A DNA stretch of 64,000 bases from Ceratodon purpureus (lineage: Eukaryota; Streptophyta; Bryopsida; Pseudoditrichales; Ditrichaceae). Below the pieces are notes generated by a model that was not told where the DNA came from, did not search any database, and was given only the letters and a program-made list of their open reading frames with translations. Positions 21,430 to 35,380 of the stretch are shown piece by piece (position 1 is the first letter of the stretch; every line of letters begins with the position of its first letter). The translations under genes were made by a program, and so were the position numbers. The stretch lies in the NCBI GenBank assembly GCA_014871385.1, contig CM026428.1, positions 9,158,772-9,222,771 on the forward strand, given 5' to 3'.

Positions 21430-24400
21430 GGTCACTGTTCTGTACCCCTACACTCAGCTACAGGAGCCACTTCTCCTGCTCTGTAGGTTCCTGTTCCAGC
21501 CTGCAATGGTTCAGGATCTCTGTCAGGGCACCATCGTAGGATGAAAGCAAGCTTGCAAACTGATGGCAAATTATCATGCTAGGTAGTCTCGAAATAAGTT
21601 TCAAAATGGAAATCTGACTGAGATAATCTCAACATATACCGGTACAAGGAAGCCTGACTCATTCAAGTTGGCTAATACATGCAACTGGAATGTGACTTGT
21701 CAATCCAGGATACGTCTTGGACAAGGTCACCACAGCTTCCTCCATGTGTCATCGATTGTCATGAGTATGGATGCTTTATCATATTCCCAATCGGTATCAG
21801 GCGCGCGCATTAACATTGCATCCTCCCATATTGCAGGTTTCTCTAGCTTGACTGCGGAATCAAAACCATGATATTCACGAGGTGCTTTCCTACTTAGAAC
21901 TTGAGGTAACTCAACGTTGTACATGAATGGCGTTCTAGCGAGGCATAAATTTTAGTGCGACCTAGTAATAAGATACATATACACGCACAATAGAGATTAC
22001 GAACAATATCTACATAAAATAAATTAAAACTCTAACCGCCCACTGTAGTAAGTTATCTTGAACGGCATCACTGATCTTATACCAATAAGGTCTAAACCCT
22101 CAAGTGTTTGATGTAAAAGAAACCTCGTGCACGTTGACTTCTACTCTAGACGAGAAGTTAGAGCTTACTCTTCATTGAGAGCACCATGACACGTTCAACA
22201 ACGTGTGAACAATCAATCACCACTATTATATCTATTCGTTAGTTACGGGAAACCGTCGGCACAAGATCGCCTACAACAAAGTTACCGAAGTAGGGAGAGC
22301 CAAGTGATGTATGAACAAGAGTAGAATGAAGTCACTGATCAGAACCCCAAACTCCAACTAAGCGATTCAAGTCGGGGAAAGCAAACTGACTGTTCAGGAT
22401 TTAGTCAAGCTTAGAGCAGCCTTTTAAACGACCTTAGTTTCGTTAGCCTAAGTTTCTTCCAAGAGATACTCAAGTTAACTCAGAACTGTGAACGGAAAAG
22501 CAACCGTCGTTCACTATCCACAAGACTCACAGCATTACTAGCTAGCACATTCAGGATTATCAGCAATGCAATGTGACTTCAACAAGAACACACCTGGCGT
22601 GGATGCGTTTACTGTATGATTAGATAGTAACCAACATCAGCGACCTTGGCTGTGATTATTGATAATCCTGGTTTTCACCTAAGCTACGGTCAATGTCGAG
22701 ACTCAAGACCCTACGGTTAATATGGCCATCACGCAAGATGATATATTATCATCAGTTTTAAAGTCTAAGAACACCAACTCAGAACCAAATATGTAGCACG
22801 CGCAATATGGCATTTAGACCAAGAGTTCTAGAAGTGACGTAGCGACGTTGATCAGCTTCTTATCAGTTTCCACAATGCCTTCTGGCATTCAAACTATACT
22901 CAGTAAAAGAATCGTAATAGGAAGGTGATAAACCACTGTCATATTGGTGCGGTGGTCATTATCTTTGTTGGGAGATGACGCCTCAAAGAAATGACGCTCT
23001 AGAGCTTTGGTCAAGAGCCACAACATCCTTGACGACAAAGTTGCATCCCAAATTTCAATTCCAAACATTACGTCCCGTACCGACCAGGTTAACAAGTTAG
23101 GACCAAAATGAGTCTCGTAGACAACATTGTAGAATCAGCTACATGAACGCACTTTAGAACCTCATTGTGATCAATACCAGGAAAACAGAAACGTACCCTC
23201 AGTGACCAGAGCTGCTCGAGGCCGAGTTAATCCATGAGATTGTCAAAAAACTCCCACGTACTATGTCTGTGTAATGCAGCTCCATGCACCGGCACTATGG
23301 TCCTAGTCCAGCTTCGACCCGATCAGACCAAATCTCCAAACCTCCGCAGGTGATCACTGCGAACAATATTGTTCCTGAGTGCTGAAGTTGGACCAACCCA
23401 GTTGCTGGGAATGGTGAACTTGGCTCCGGTGGATACAGGTGGGATTGCTCATCTTTCCATTGTTAAGCTCGTGCTCCCTTCGCACAAATGCTGCAAAGCA
23501 TCCGACTGTGCAGCCTCCGAGCCAGCTGCCACAAGGTGCATGTCCAGCGCCACATTACATGAATGCGGTTACTTGAATTTAGGGACTCGGCACTTAGCAC
23601 TATTTTTGCGTCGCACTGTTGGCATTTTTTGGCACATGAATTCTGGTACCCATGTTCATGCGCTGGTATGACTTCTGGTACTTTCGTATCGCCTTCTTAG
23701 ATCCTGGGAGCAGTTGCCCACCATTATCTCGATTTGCACCATAAATACACGGCATGGTGGATCACTTTGGACAGGGTAACACCGAACATGAATCTAAGTT
23801 TCATCTAATTTGTGTTACTTGAGATCTGAGTCAGTGCTCGACTTGGGAGTCGGATACTGCAAACTTATAAGTCAATCGTTGCAAATGTCAATGCCGTTGC
23901 ATGTTTGGTAAAGTCTTAATAGCAAATATTTTGCAAGCAATCAGAAATGGAAATAGTTCAATGACTGAAATACTGTGCGTGGAAAGGTGAGTGATCCTAA
24001 ATGTTTTCTGTCTTCCACTTTCATACAACAATTAATTAGCATGAAAGTTCCATGGGAAAAAAGGGCTGAAACACTGTTCTGACAGAGTCTATCGAACACA
24101 CAAAGCCCGGGAAAACTTATTTGACTACGAATATGGTATTCGAAATGATTCGTTAGTATCGCAAGTATGATGGCTCGGTAATTATCCACCAACGAAAATC
24201 AAACCATTCTCAACAAAAACCAAAAACAAAAATAAACACGTGAGTCTAGCTTTTCCACTCTGTCCACATTTCCAAAATGATACAATACCTACAACCATTC
24301 GTTAACAAAACCTAACGAACTCAACAGTGAATACACACACGACAAAACACCTAACATTAAAGAAAAGCCATTCCCCCTTCACCAAAACAAAAAAAAAAAT

Positions 24401-27099
24401 AAGCCTCACGTGCAACAACGCGCCTTCTGTTCCGTTTACTGCAATCGTTGGATGGATGTACCAACTTTCAAGTCAACGTACAAATAATATATATAATACG
24501 AACTTTGACATAAATTGTGGATCCACTGGTTCAAACGGAACTTGCATGTGCCTCAACTGTAGCACCCATCGTTGACATCAAAAACATGTCAACCTTAAAA
24601 TGAAAGCCGGAAGTCAGGAGTCCCTATTAATGCGCAAAGCTAGTTGCCGCTCTTCTTCTTCACCTAGCGCCACTATACCATATTTTTTTTTCCTTTTGAT
24701 GATCACTGTTTACGTACCATATTTCTTCAATGTTGTGTACAATGAGATCTGTCCACCTAACCAAAATCTGGGAGAAAGGCTTTCACCCATTCTGGAGGCT
24801 TTCACCAATTCAAGGCTCGCATCCTCTTGATGATATTTATACATGAAGTACTGTAGAGTAATTCTAAAGTGGGATACAGGAAGTGAACTGTTGATCAATA
24901 GTGGTAGGAACAAAAAGGATATCTTGCACCAACTGCCGATTCATTGCTCAGAATCGGTAGGGCTCCAAAGTTAGCTTCCGAGTCGGCTGAACACTGAACG
25001 TCGAAGATATGTGGATGTTGAGAAATAGGAGTACCATTCAACCCAAAAAACAACCATGTAAAAATTTGTGTGAATGTCCATCCTGAGGAGCCTCTTGTGA
25101 GTAATCCACATCTTGTTATACCGTGAGCAGCTTCATCATCCTTTGGTTGAATAATTAATTATTTTTAAATTTTGGTGTCCGGCAATGAAAAAAAAAAAAG
25201 GTATTATTTTGAAGTTCAGCTTTTTGGAAAATAAATAATTTTAAGTTCGACATTTGTTTACAATTGATGCAATATCATTGGATATATGTTATTTTAATCG
25301 ACTTCATGTGATTATTGTAAATATTTTTAATTTATTTGATTTTTATTTTTTGTGTGTTTGATTTCAAAATATTCCATCATTCATCTAATTTTATTCCAAA
25401 GTTTTCCAATAAATAGACAAGATAATTATTTTTTAAACCACCTATGCACAAAAATTCTTTCAAGATGGAATTATGTTAAATCAAACTTAGTCATAATATT
25501 TGAAGTTCATAGCTCTTTTAGGGTCGGTATCATTCTCAATAGGCATATGCGGTATACAGTGAACCAGAGAATGATTCCAAGCTATAAAAGATAAGCGGTT
25601 CTAGAACAGAAAGTATACTTTTTATATTTTTTAATATTTATTTTAAAAGATGTGGCACCATCTTGGCAACTGTTCCACGTTTTTGGCAGTGAATGAAGCT
25701 TCCGCTTGTGTTATAAAAAGCTATGGCAACACGTTACAGTTTCCTACCTTTGTTTCCCCCCTCTTATTATTGTATGTTTAATATTTTCGACAATTCATTT
25801 TTTTTATCCTTGGAAAGGCTCAACTTGACCTTTCCCAATATAAATGAAGGTTACTTTCTACCAAGCTGGGGCGTTATTTTCCTTAAATGGTACACCAAAA
25901 TCATCATGTAGACTGTAGTAAGATTTTTTTGACGTCACCAAATTATAAGTTTTCTCTGGAAATCTAGTTTTTATTCTCACTCAAAATTTGAAGGAGAGTA
26001 CGCTACAGAAAGTGATTCAATTTTTTATCTTTTTCTTTTTTTCCCACCTTCCTCGCCCTTCCACCCATCTACTACCAATGTGATTTCATTCACAATTAAC
26101 ACCTGTCGTCCATATTTTAGAAGATTAGTACTTTGGCAACCTATTTTTTCTTCATCCAAAATTCAATTTAACAAATTTCGTTGAATTAGATTCCAATTAA
26201 AGTCCTTTTGGAATAAAAAAAATAATATCAATTTGACATGTTGTGAAGATTTGGAAGAACACAGTAGAGAAGAGTCCAATTTTGGAGTCTTTTTGTTTTA
26301 AGTAAATTTTGGTTCATTTTTTGTATGCCAAGGCTGCTTTTGAATCTTGACACACTGATGTTAAATTACAAGAAATTTTAAAATTTTGAATTTTTGATTT
26401 AAAGGGATAATGGTCAAATTATTCCAAAAATAAATAAATCGATCTAGGTCTTATTGATAAATGAGATTAGGAAGGGGAAAGTTCGTACTTGGAATTATAC
26501 AAACCCGTAGGAAAAAAAATGATCTCATTGACGCACCACAAAGAGATAAACTCTTTCTCCAATGTTGTCTTAATATGTCTATCACTGCAATTGTTAATAT
26601 AACTAAGAATATGATTTCTAAAAGCCTTATCAACAAAGATGATTTAATGGCAACCAAGCTGACAAACAAAGATGTCAAATTCTTCATCACAAAAATCTCA
26701 CTGCAATAGGTGCACCAACTTGTCACAAAATGAAGACATGTCGTAGACTCGTACACCCTCCGCGATGTTGGACACATAAGTAGAAGGGGAATACTCCTTT
26801 GCCACCCGCAAACCTGAAGAAACTCCATTGAGGTTTTCCCTCTAACAAAAGATTAAGGGAGACATAGATTGGGCATACTTTTAACAAATTTTAAAAGCCA
26901 AGCTGCAAGTTCTTTCTTAAACCTTAAATAACAACCCAAGCCCTTCAGCCTTGGTTTTATTTTAATAGAATTTTGTTTATAACTTCTAGTCCATTGCACC
27001 AAATGGGGTTTTTAAAAAGCCAAATTGAGCACCTTAAAAAAATCTATACTTTTTCATAATAGAGCCAAAACAAGTTAAAAACATAATTGTGCTTAAAAT
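21430..27099. other. Gene-poor, increasingly AT-rich stretch
   Basis: No gene is supported. The first few hundred bases hold the XTH promoter. From about 25100 the sequence becomes strongly AT-rich and looks like decayed transposon DNA; no ends, LTRs or intact frames were recognised. Open frames up to 125 codons (26450-26830) have no recognisable family features, though the segment lies just downstream of LINE remnants on the same strand. Confidence 0.5.
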
Positions 27100-27310
27100 G
27101 GAGTTTAAAAGAGATTTAGGATGTGGTTTCAGGCGAGGAATTGTCGTTTAAGGGTTAAATAATGATCCACAGTTTCCTTGATGGTGTGCTCACAACACTT
27201 GCATTCACTAGTGAAATGCATAATCCCATATCATTTACTCGTTGGCAACCTTCCTGAGTTGACTTGCCACAAAAAGATTTGAAGCTTACTAGCCAATTTG
27301 TGTTCGGACT
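27100..27310 (-). mobile_element. LINE ORF2 remnant, zinc-binding C-terminal region
   Basis: Read on the minus strand, the region encodes KLQIFLWQVNSGRLP, an in-frame stop after TSK, then YGIMHF..ECKCCEHTIKETVDHYL. This is the zf-RVT pattern found at the end of plant LINE reverse transcriptases. It is a decayed fragment; the limits of the element are not visible. Confidence 0.65.
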
Positions 27311-28214
27311 ATATCAATTTAATTTAGCTTGTAGACTTGTTAAAATGCAAAAAGTGGTTAGGCATTTTAAAAATTAATATCTAAAAGTTGGGCATTTTTA
27401 ACTTACAATTTGCAGTGTACTCGTCAAAACCATCACATTCCACTATTAGCATCATAATTTTACTTTATTTTTTTTGGGCAAAGAGAGTCAAGAATTTCTA
27501 GATAATTTAGGCAGATTTATAATTAAATATTTTTTGCCTAAGGTGCTAGTAATCTACAGTATTCTTGACGTGATATAAAACAACTTTGTTGTTGAAAGTT
27601 ATTTATTGGAATATTTTTCGAAGTATAACTTGAGCTCTAAATTGACATTTCCATGTTTGACTTTGGTTTAGACTTACAATACTTTAAAGCCATTGCTATC
27701 TTTCATTTTGGAAAAAAAAGAACGGCTTTTACAAGTTAAAAGATAATAACCCATATTTAAGTAATTGTGGACTTTTTAAAGTCCATAATTAGTAGTCAGC
27801 TCATTTGCCGACAAATTGTTTGTAGTAAATAATTTAAAGTCGTTGAAAATTTAAATAAAAATTGTGATAAATACTATAAAACAATGAATGTTTCAATAAA
27901 TTCACAAAAGATTAGACTTAAAGATGTCCAAATGTAGAATTTATAGCTAAAACAGAGTCAAAATAATGAATTTTCAAGCAAAAGAATGGTTTTTACAACA
28001 TATTTTGGGCAAAAAATGCAATAATATAATATTTTTTTACTATCATGCTATTTTGGTTGGTGGCCCGCCGAAGGAATGATAATAAGTCCATAAATATATA
28101 TTTTGTCCAAAATTACTTAAATATGGGATTATTGTTTTTTGTAATATAGTCAAAAAGAACTTTCTATAGTGGCAATAGTTTATTAGGGACGTTTGAGTGG
28201 GTGATACAATATCC
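27311..28214. other. AT-rich sequence without recognised content
   Basis: No coding sequence, no clear repeat ends. Probably old transposon debris. Confidence 0.4.
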
Positions 28215-29307
28215 TTAACCCCTAAAGCATTTGGCCATAAAATCCCAAATTCTGCCTCAATTTTGCCCTGTTTTAGTTCAAGGTAGAATTATGCAAATTC
28301 GAACATATTTTAAAGAATCTAACCGTAGGATCTAGTACCTAACTTGTACATGTATGTGTCCACAAAATTTTAGATTGTAACTCCTCACTGTTTGGAAGAT
28401 CATAAGGTTTGAACTTGACAGAAAAGTTTTTTGGGTACTGCCCGGCAGGGACAGCCAACCTTCGGAGAGTGAAACAGCCAATTTTTTGAGATCGTGTGGT
28501 TGGAGGCTCTTCAGTTTTGGATTCTAAGGTGAGTTGGGAGTATACTCAAAAAAATTGAAGACAATACAACACACAGAAGCATTGGAAAACCACATTTCCA
28601 GTGACGGGAGTCAAATGAAATGCATATACACTAGCTCTTTTTCCACGCTACAAATGCCTAAGAAGATCATCTAATTTTTGAAATCCGAACGGTGTATACA
28701 TGCATTTGTATGGAAATTAAATTGTAGAGAAAAGAAATCCAAAAAATAAATAAATCCAAAATAGATATGAATTTTACAGCATATACTATGGTTTAGGAGG
28801 AGAAAATGGTAAAGGAAAAATGGGTGATGAAGGTGATCCAATCACTGTTGATCTGTCTTCACAGTTTTTACAAAACTTGGAACTTTGACTGAATATATCT
28901 CAAGATCCGTACGGTCAGAGTTTACAAAATTTGATACGTAGACTAATTGAATGGCTCTCAACAAGATCCTACGGTTGGATTTTTCACAATCAAGTTTAAA
29001 AAAAAAAATTGAAACGATTTCAGAAAGGATCATTTGGAAGTCACTGTAGACTTTCACAGATTTGGTACACCACTTGCATCGGCCACAAACCTGCCCGAGC
29101 TGCCCTGAATTGAATTTTGATCTTTAAACACAATTAATTTCTTAACTACGGGCCCGTTGAAAGTAAAATTTGGTCTTGTTAGAAAGATATGACAACTTCC
29201 CATGTTGTGCCAAAGTTACAACCACATCCGGTAAAATTTGACTCATAGGAAGCATGCCCGGACCCTAAATCATACCAAAACTGTTGAGTTGATGCTTTAG
29301 GGGTTGA
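28215..29307. mobile_element. TTAA-flanked non-autonomous element (copy 1)
   Basis: The left border is TTAA followed by CCCCTAAAGCAT. The right border is ATGCTTTAGGGG followed by TTGA, a one-base variant of TTAA. Length about 1.08 kb, no coding capacity. The interior shares blocks with the copies at 30757 and 33613, for example AACCGTAGGATCTAGTACC and a later ATCATAAGGTTTGAA. TTAA targets with CCC-type ends recall the piggyBac superfamily; that assignment is tentative. Confidence 0.65.
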
Positions 29308-29482
29308 AAATAGCAAAATTCTCTATAATTGAGTATAAAAATACAATTTTAATTTTTTTATAATCTTATCATGAATACTTTGTTTTCTTTTGAATTTTGG
29401 TTCTAAAGCCTAAATTTAATACATACCATTATTTGTGCATTGACAAGATAAGTGTTCAACACATGCATGTATAGACATTTGG

Positions 29483-30468
<986 letters not shown>

Positions 30469-30752
30469 TTGATTACCTATGTTTTTTTTTCTTTTTTTTT
30501 TTTTTGGAAAAAGGAGACCCTCAAATTAGTGCAAAAAACCCCCCTTGCCCAGTGAGAACCGGGGGAGGAAAAACCAAAGTACATCAATCCGGGTCCCAAA
30601 TAATGGGCCTCAGATTCATAGTGAGGGTGGGAGTGAATCTCCACTGAGGAGACTGAAGGCTTCCCTTGCAGAAAACCTCCTTATTACACCAAAGATTGAA
30701 AAAATCCTGAGCTAACTTAGCTTTACGTTTGTCACCGCAACGCTTCCAATTT

Positions 30753-32452
30753 TTAACCCCTAAAGTTCTGAGGGTATTTTTCATCAAAACTGCCTCAAAA
30801 CAGCCCCTCTTCAAAGCGAGGTGGATTTTGCAAACTTGGGGTCATTTTTAGTACATCTAACCCTAAGATCTTGTAGCTAACTTCTATGTCTACATGTCCA
30901 CCAAATCTCACACACTTATTCCTCACCCATTGCTAGATCGTAACGTTCAAAGTAGAAAAACAAGTTTTTTTTCCCTGCAATGAAAGGGGATAGCAGAGTT
31001 TTGAAGGCCCAAAAAACCATTTTTTAACCCCTAAAGTTTTGAGGGTATTTTTCATCAAAACTGCCTCAAAACAGCCCCTCTTCAAAGCAAGGTGGATTTT
31101 GCAAAGTTGAGGTCTTAGTTAGTACATCTAACTATAAGATCTTGTAGCTAACTTCTATGTCTACATGTCTACCAAATCTTACACACTCATTCCTCACCAA
31201 TTGCAAGATCATAACGTTCAAAGTTGAAAAACAAGTTTTTTTTCCCTGCGAAAAAAAGGGGATAACAGAATTTTGAAGGCCGAAAAAACCATTTTTTTGC
31301 ATTATGGATTTTAGGGGTTTTGATGCACATCAAAGAATACCAAGTTAACTAATTGTATTGAGAAAATCATATTCAAAAAATTTATGGAAGGTTGCCAAAA
31401 AAATCATTTTCCGCTAGGGGGTATACTGAAATTCACAAACAAAGGCCGTTTTTTGACAATAAAAATAGCATATGTAAAAAAATTGGATTAAGAATCCAAA
31501 TGGTGGGAACATGCTTTACTACCTTTTCTATACATAGAAATTTTTATTTTTGAAAAATATCAAGATCTCAATTTTTGGTGGAATTTCAAAGTTTCGTCTT
31601 TGGGCAGATTTTGGGAATTTTGGGCAGTTTTGGGCAGAATTTGCTGCATTCACAGTGGTTGTGAGCTTGCCCGAAGTTTGGCTGAATGCAGCTTTTGACA
31701 CTCAAAACCTCGTAACTTTTTTTCGGTATGTTCAAAAAAAAAAAAAAATAAAAAAATTCTGCACAGACCTCTTCAAAATGCCTACCTACATTGTTTTTTT
31801 CAAAGATTTAGGAATTAAATTGGAATTCTAGGAATCTGCCCAAATTTGAAAAACGCCCATTCCAGGACTATTGTCCTTTAGGGGTTAAAGTAGATATGGA
31901 ATGAATCTCTCCGTATTATTGTTCCTGATTGAGTTAGGTACATGTCCAAAAAATATTATATACAAAAAAGTTGTGGAAGGTTTCCAAAAAAATCATTCTC
32001 CGCTAGGGGGTATGCTGAAATTCACATACAAAGGCCGTTTTTTGACAATAAAAATAGCATATGAAAAATTCTTGGATTGAAAATCCAAATAGTGGAAACA
32101 TGCTCTACTGCCTTTTCTATGAATAATAATTTTTATTTTTAAAAAATATAAAAATCTCAATTTTTGGTGGAATTTCAAAGTTTCATCTTTGGGCAGTTTT
32201 GGGCAGAATTTGCTGCTTTCAGAGTGGCTTAGAAAATTTCAGCAGCTGCCCAACGAGCAGCTTTTGACAGTTAAACCTTCAGAACTTTTGATCCCGATGT
32301 CGGAATTGAAAAATAAAAATATGCACACGGAGCTCTCGGAACGGCACATCTCCATTTAAAATTTCAGAAAATCACGATTCAAATTGCAATCGTAGGTACA
32401 TGCCTAAGTTTCCAAAAAGCCCATTCTAGGACTATTGTCCTTTAGGGGTTAA
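30753..32452. mobile_element. TTAA-flanked element (copy 2, outer), inserted in the LINE
   Basis: TTAA plus CCCCTAAAGTTCTGAGG at the left, CCTTTAGGGG plus TTAA at the right. Removing the element with one TTAA leaves a LINE junction ATTC-TTAA-AAATTGG on the minus strand. It carries a second, related copy inside it (31024-31888). Its own sequence without that copy is about 0.83 kb. Confidence 0.75.
31024..31888. mobile_element. TTAA-flanked element (copy 3, nested in copy 2)
   Basis: Perfect TTAA on both sides; ends CCCCTAAAGTTTTGAGG and CCTTTAGGGG. It is about 857 bp long and very similar to the host copy over its first 250 bp (30757-31010 versus 31028-31290) and over the region near its right end, so both belong to one recently active subfamily. 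Confidence 0.75.
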
Positions 32453-32796
32453 GAATGATGTTCCTGTGAGCAGCAGTCCGAGATGGTGTCTCGCCAAGCG
32501 AGCTAACAAATCTGGAAGACATTGATAGGCTCACTAGAGAAAATAAAACGATTTCTGGCGCACCACAAGTGCCAAAGGAGAGCCAGCCTGAGGATATCCT
32601 AAGCCATGCTCACCGGGGACGAGACGGCGCAGCCGTCCCCTGGGTTCCGACTAGGGCCAGGGGGAATGCCGGTAAGCTTCTCTCGCCATGAGAGCCGCCC
32701 AGACAGCCCCATGGCCAACCTGATATCGACCACCCTGCTCCACATTCGTCTCGCGTAGTAGTAGTCCGAGAAGAGATGCTCTTGATTACCTATGTT

Positions 32797-33411
32797 CTAT
32801 TGTATGAAATTACAATTCGAATATTGTATTGGTATTCATGTTCTATTTGGGTAGCAAAATGAGAAAAAGAGAACCAAAACTATGGAAGGTAGAAATTTAA
32901 GGAACCAATAATGATCCTCAAGCCGTCTCTTTGAGTTTTATTGAAATGGTTAAGTGTGTGAATTTCATAAACTTGAAGAAGAACTTCGACTTCGAAGGGG
33001 CCACCGTGAATATAATGTTTGTTCATTCTGTTCACTAATCCGACGCCAGTAGACAAAGGCCAATGAATCTAGAGCTACTCTCTCTTTTCGAAGGTAAACA
33101 CTTTTTTACACTATGTGCCTTGAAGACAACCGACATGTCATCCCTCCAAGGTCTTTTTGGCCAATACCCATACAATGAGGTCGCAAGACCCTCCGCCATA
33201 GTTGGATAGACTTGCAATTATCTACGGGGGTTAAAGAACATGAAAAGTACATGACCACGAGGGTCAGGAGCAGGGTCACTGGCAACCGCCACTGCCCCGC
33301 CAAGGCAACCAAAAAGGTTGAGGTAACCAAAAGATCCAAAAAGAATGAAAGTCATTCCGGAGGAGCAAAAACTCGGAGCAGGTCAAACAACTTACAGCCA
33401 CAACTAAAAGT
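32797..33411. other. Non-coding stretch
   Basis: No gene supported. It lies between the LINE target duplication and the hairpin at 33412; no clear repeat ends. Confidence 0.4.
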
Positions 33412-33500
33412 TAACTGGATCCAAAACTCACATAGATCGAAAGAAGTGTTAGATCTCCGCTAGTTTTTCTTTTGATCTATGTAAGTTCTGGATCCAGTTA
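33412..33500. repeat. 34-bp inverted repeat (hairpin)
   Basis: Arms at 33412-33445 and 33467-33500, 31 of 34 positions complementary, starting TAACTGGATCCA and ending in GAAAGAA, with a 21-base loop. It abuts the SINE-like unit on its right. Confidence 0.85.
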
Positions 33501-33608
33501 GATTATGGTAGCAGGCACCATGTTGGCATGGGGATTCGAACTCACAACCACCTCACAGTTGTGCCATGAGCTGAAACCACTGCAACAAGGCCGTGGTGCC
33601 TTTGGTTC
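33501..33608 (-). mobile_element. tRNA-derived SINE-like unit
   Basis: On the minus strand the segment reads like a diverged tRNA: GCAGTGGTTTCAGCTCATGG (A-box-like), then a B box AGTTCGAATCC. The cloverleaf is imperfect and no CCA or intact anticodon arm is evident, so it is a SINE head rather than a tRNA gene. The tail may include the adjacent hairpin. Confidence 0.55.
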
Positions 33609-34239
33609 TTAAGCCCTAAAGGCTCTTACTATTTCTAGAACCAAAACTGCCAAAAATATATCCTACTAATAGAAACCTAATGTTCTCTAAATTTAGAATT
33701 AATATTGAATATGTAACCGTAGGATCTTGTACCTACATTATCCAAAAAGGTGTATACCAATTTTGAAGTCAATCCACCGTACAGATTGCAAGATTATAAC
33801 GTTTGAAGTCACTATAAAAGTATTTTTTGACACTGCCCTGTGAATATACCTAAGCTTTGATGCCAAAAAATTATACTTTTGCAAACACATTTTATTCATG
33901 GAGGATCATCAATTCCTTTAGGTATGGAAGTTAGGTATAAGCTTACAATGTTTGAGCCTCATACGGGCTTGGAAAGGCAAAAAAATCATTGATTTTGTGA
34001 AAGGGGTACTCTGAAATTGCCTTTCATTCTCCAAAGATAAGACTACTTAAAGGGTAGTCTAAAAATGTCCGATTGGAAATCTGAACGGTTAATATGTTGA
34101 AGTCAATGAGAAAAAGAATCACAAAAAATTTCAATGCAATCGAAGTAGATCTCAAATTTCTAGAATTTTCTGAAGTTTAAATTGTATATTTCCTTTTTGT
34201 TTCAAAGGGCAGTTTTGGTAAATTAGGGTCCTGTGGATG
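33609..34239. mobile_element. TTAA-family element (copy 4), left half
   Basis: Starts TTAA plus GCCCTAAAGG at 33609-33622. It shares the internal block AACCGTAGGATCTTGTACCT with the other copies. It is cut at 34239 by the 22.8-kb MULE and resumes at 57090. The whole would be about 1.18 kb. Confidence 0.6.
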
Positions 34240-34311
34240 GGGGAAAGTTCGTATGTGAGCGGAGAGCGTAGAGCGGAGAGCGGAGAGCACAGAATGGAGA
34301 GCACAGAATTG
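34240..34311 (+). repeat. MULE left terminal inverted repeat
   Basis: It begins GGGGAAAGTTCG and contains four GGAGAGC-type words in a row plus two GAGAGCACAGAA words. It pairs with the right end in the same order of words. The repeated words may be transposase binding sites (inference). Confidence 0.85.
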
Positions 34312-35008
34312 ACAATTAGCAAAATTTTCAAAAGCAAAGTAGACCCTATAACCGTGGAAAATTACTAAATTAAGGCTTGATTTTGACACTTTTTTTAGGA
34401 AAAGAGTATATTACCGTGGAGATCAGGGTTTTAGGTGGTAAAAATTTATTACGTTTGTTCTCTAAGATACGAATTAGGGCTGATGTCATGATGACGTCAT
34501 GCATATAGTTTGTTAGATTTGTCTTGGGTTTAGGCAAGATACATGATGAGGCGTTACGTTTTGGACCAAACAAATAATTCTTTCATAGGATTATGTAGAT
34601 GCACAAGGAAATAAACAAATTTCACATAACATAGAGGAGGCATGGTTTGAAAACTTCCTGGAATATTTCAAAAGTCGGGTATAGTATCTTAACTGCTGAA
34701 ACCAAGATATACCTTGTAAGAGTCCTTGTCTTCATCGAAGATTACTCTCTCTTCCTAGGCAGCGAAGCATCTTCATTTGAGTGATACAAGTAGGAGATTA
34801 TCATCATGAAACATCACTTGGTAAGCTGGGTTCCAGAGAAGGAGGTCACTCTTGGTTTCTTGAGCTTGTTTCTAGGTGGCGTATTAGGATAGTGACACAG
34901 TCCTTGGCATGCTGTGCTGTATGCGAAGGTAGCGTAGGAGTTCGGGGATGTCATTCTGCAAGCTTGCGTGTAACGTTTTAAGAGTAGAACAATTCAGTGT
35001 GTTGCGCG
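34312..35008. other. MULE left subterminal non-coding region
   Basis: Holds the inward extension of the inverted repeat (GACCCTATAACCGTGGA near 34344) and a block at about 34640-34710 that recurs, diverged, at about 35520-35600 on the far side of the 123-codon gene (shared words GAATATTTCA and GAAACCAAGAT.TACACC). No coding sequence. Confidence 0.55.
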
Positions 35009-35380
35009 ATGCCGAAGGTGTGTAATGCGAGATCGAGGAGGACGAGAGCAGCTGTAGGTTTGCCCCCAAAGGCACCGGCGAGTTATGAGGAGCTGCGGCC
35101 CTGGCTGCTGGAGGTGGAGCGCGAGAGGGAACGAGGCATGGACCTGCCACCGTTTAGACACATCGGAAGCCTCCATGTTGGTGAAGGTGAATGGCGTTGG
35201 ACAGTGCTTTGTACCAATGAGCTTCTCCGTATTATGGAGTTGTCCCTAATCCCGTATCCCTTGCTATCGAACGTCGATGAGAATCCAGTTGTTCAGCTGC
35301 CCGAAGTGATCATATCGGATGGCGAAACTTGCTGGTTTGATATGGACAAGAGTTGGACTATATATCCTCCGAAGGATTAG
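35009..35380 (+). CDS. MULE-carried unknown small protein
   Basis: A 123-residue frame with ATG at 35009-35011. The N-terminus is basic (RSRRTR). The middle holds LRPWLLEVERERERGMDLPPF, then IGSLHVGEGEWRWTVLC and a hydrophobic stretch, ending CWFDMDKSWTIYPPKD. I do not recognise a family. It sits alone on the left arm of the transposon, flanked by two diverged direct repeats, and points toward the methyltransferase-like gene (convergent). It may have further exons. Confidence 0.45.
   Translation: MPKVCNARSRRTRAAVGLPPKAPASYEELRPWLLEVERERERGMDLPPFRHIGSLHVGEGEWRWTVLCTNELLRIMELSLIPYPLLSNVDENPVVQLPEVIISDGETCWFDMDKSWTIYPPKD

Larger units (their letters stand above)
30469..32796 (-). mobile_element. 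5'-truncated LINE with 15-bp target duplication, interrupted by TTAA elements
   Basis: The direct repeat TTGATTACCTATGTT lies at 30469-30483 and 32782-32796. On the minus strand the element ends in a poly(A) tail (a T-run on the plus strand at 30482-30505). From 32781 downward it encodes the end of a LINE ORF2: EHLFSDYYYARRMWSRVVDI, later LLWHLWCARNRFIF and QLAWRD-like sequence, with at least two stops. The 3' part (30506-30752) is separated from this by the nested TTAA element. The target duplication, tail and 5' truncation are the signature of target-primed reverse transcription. Confidence 0.8.

Noticed and set aside
20560-21486. 308-codon Trp/Arg-rich frame on the plus strand
   Set aside because: Antisense shadow of the proline-rich XTH exon (CCN codons read as GGN/TGG).
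33501-33608. Functional tRNA gene
   Set aside because: B-box-like sequence is present but the cloverleaf and anticodon arm do not form cleanly.
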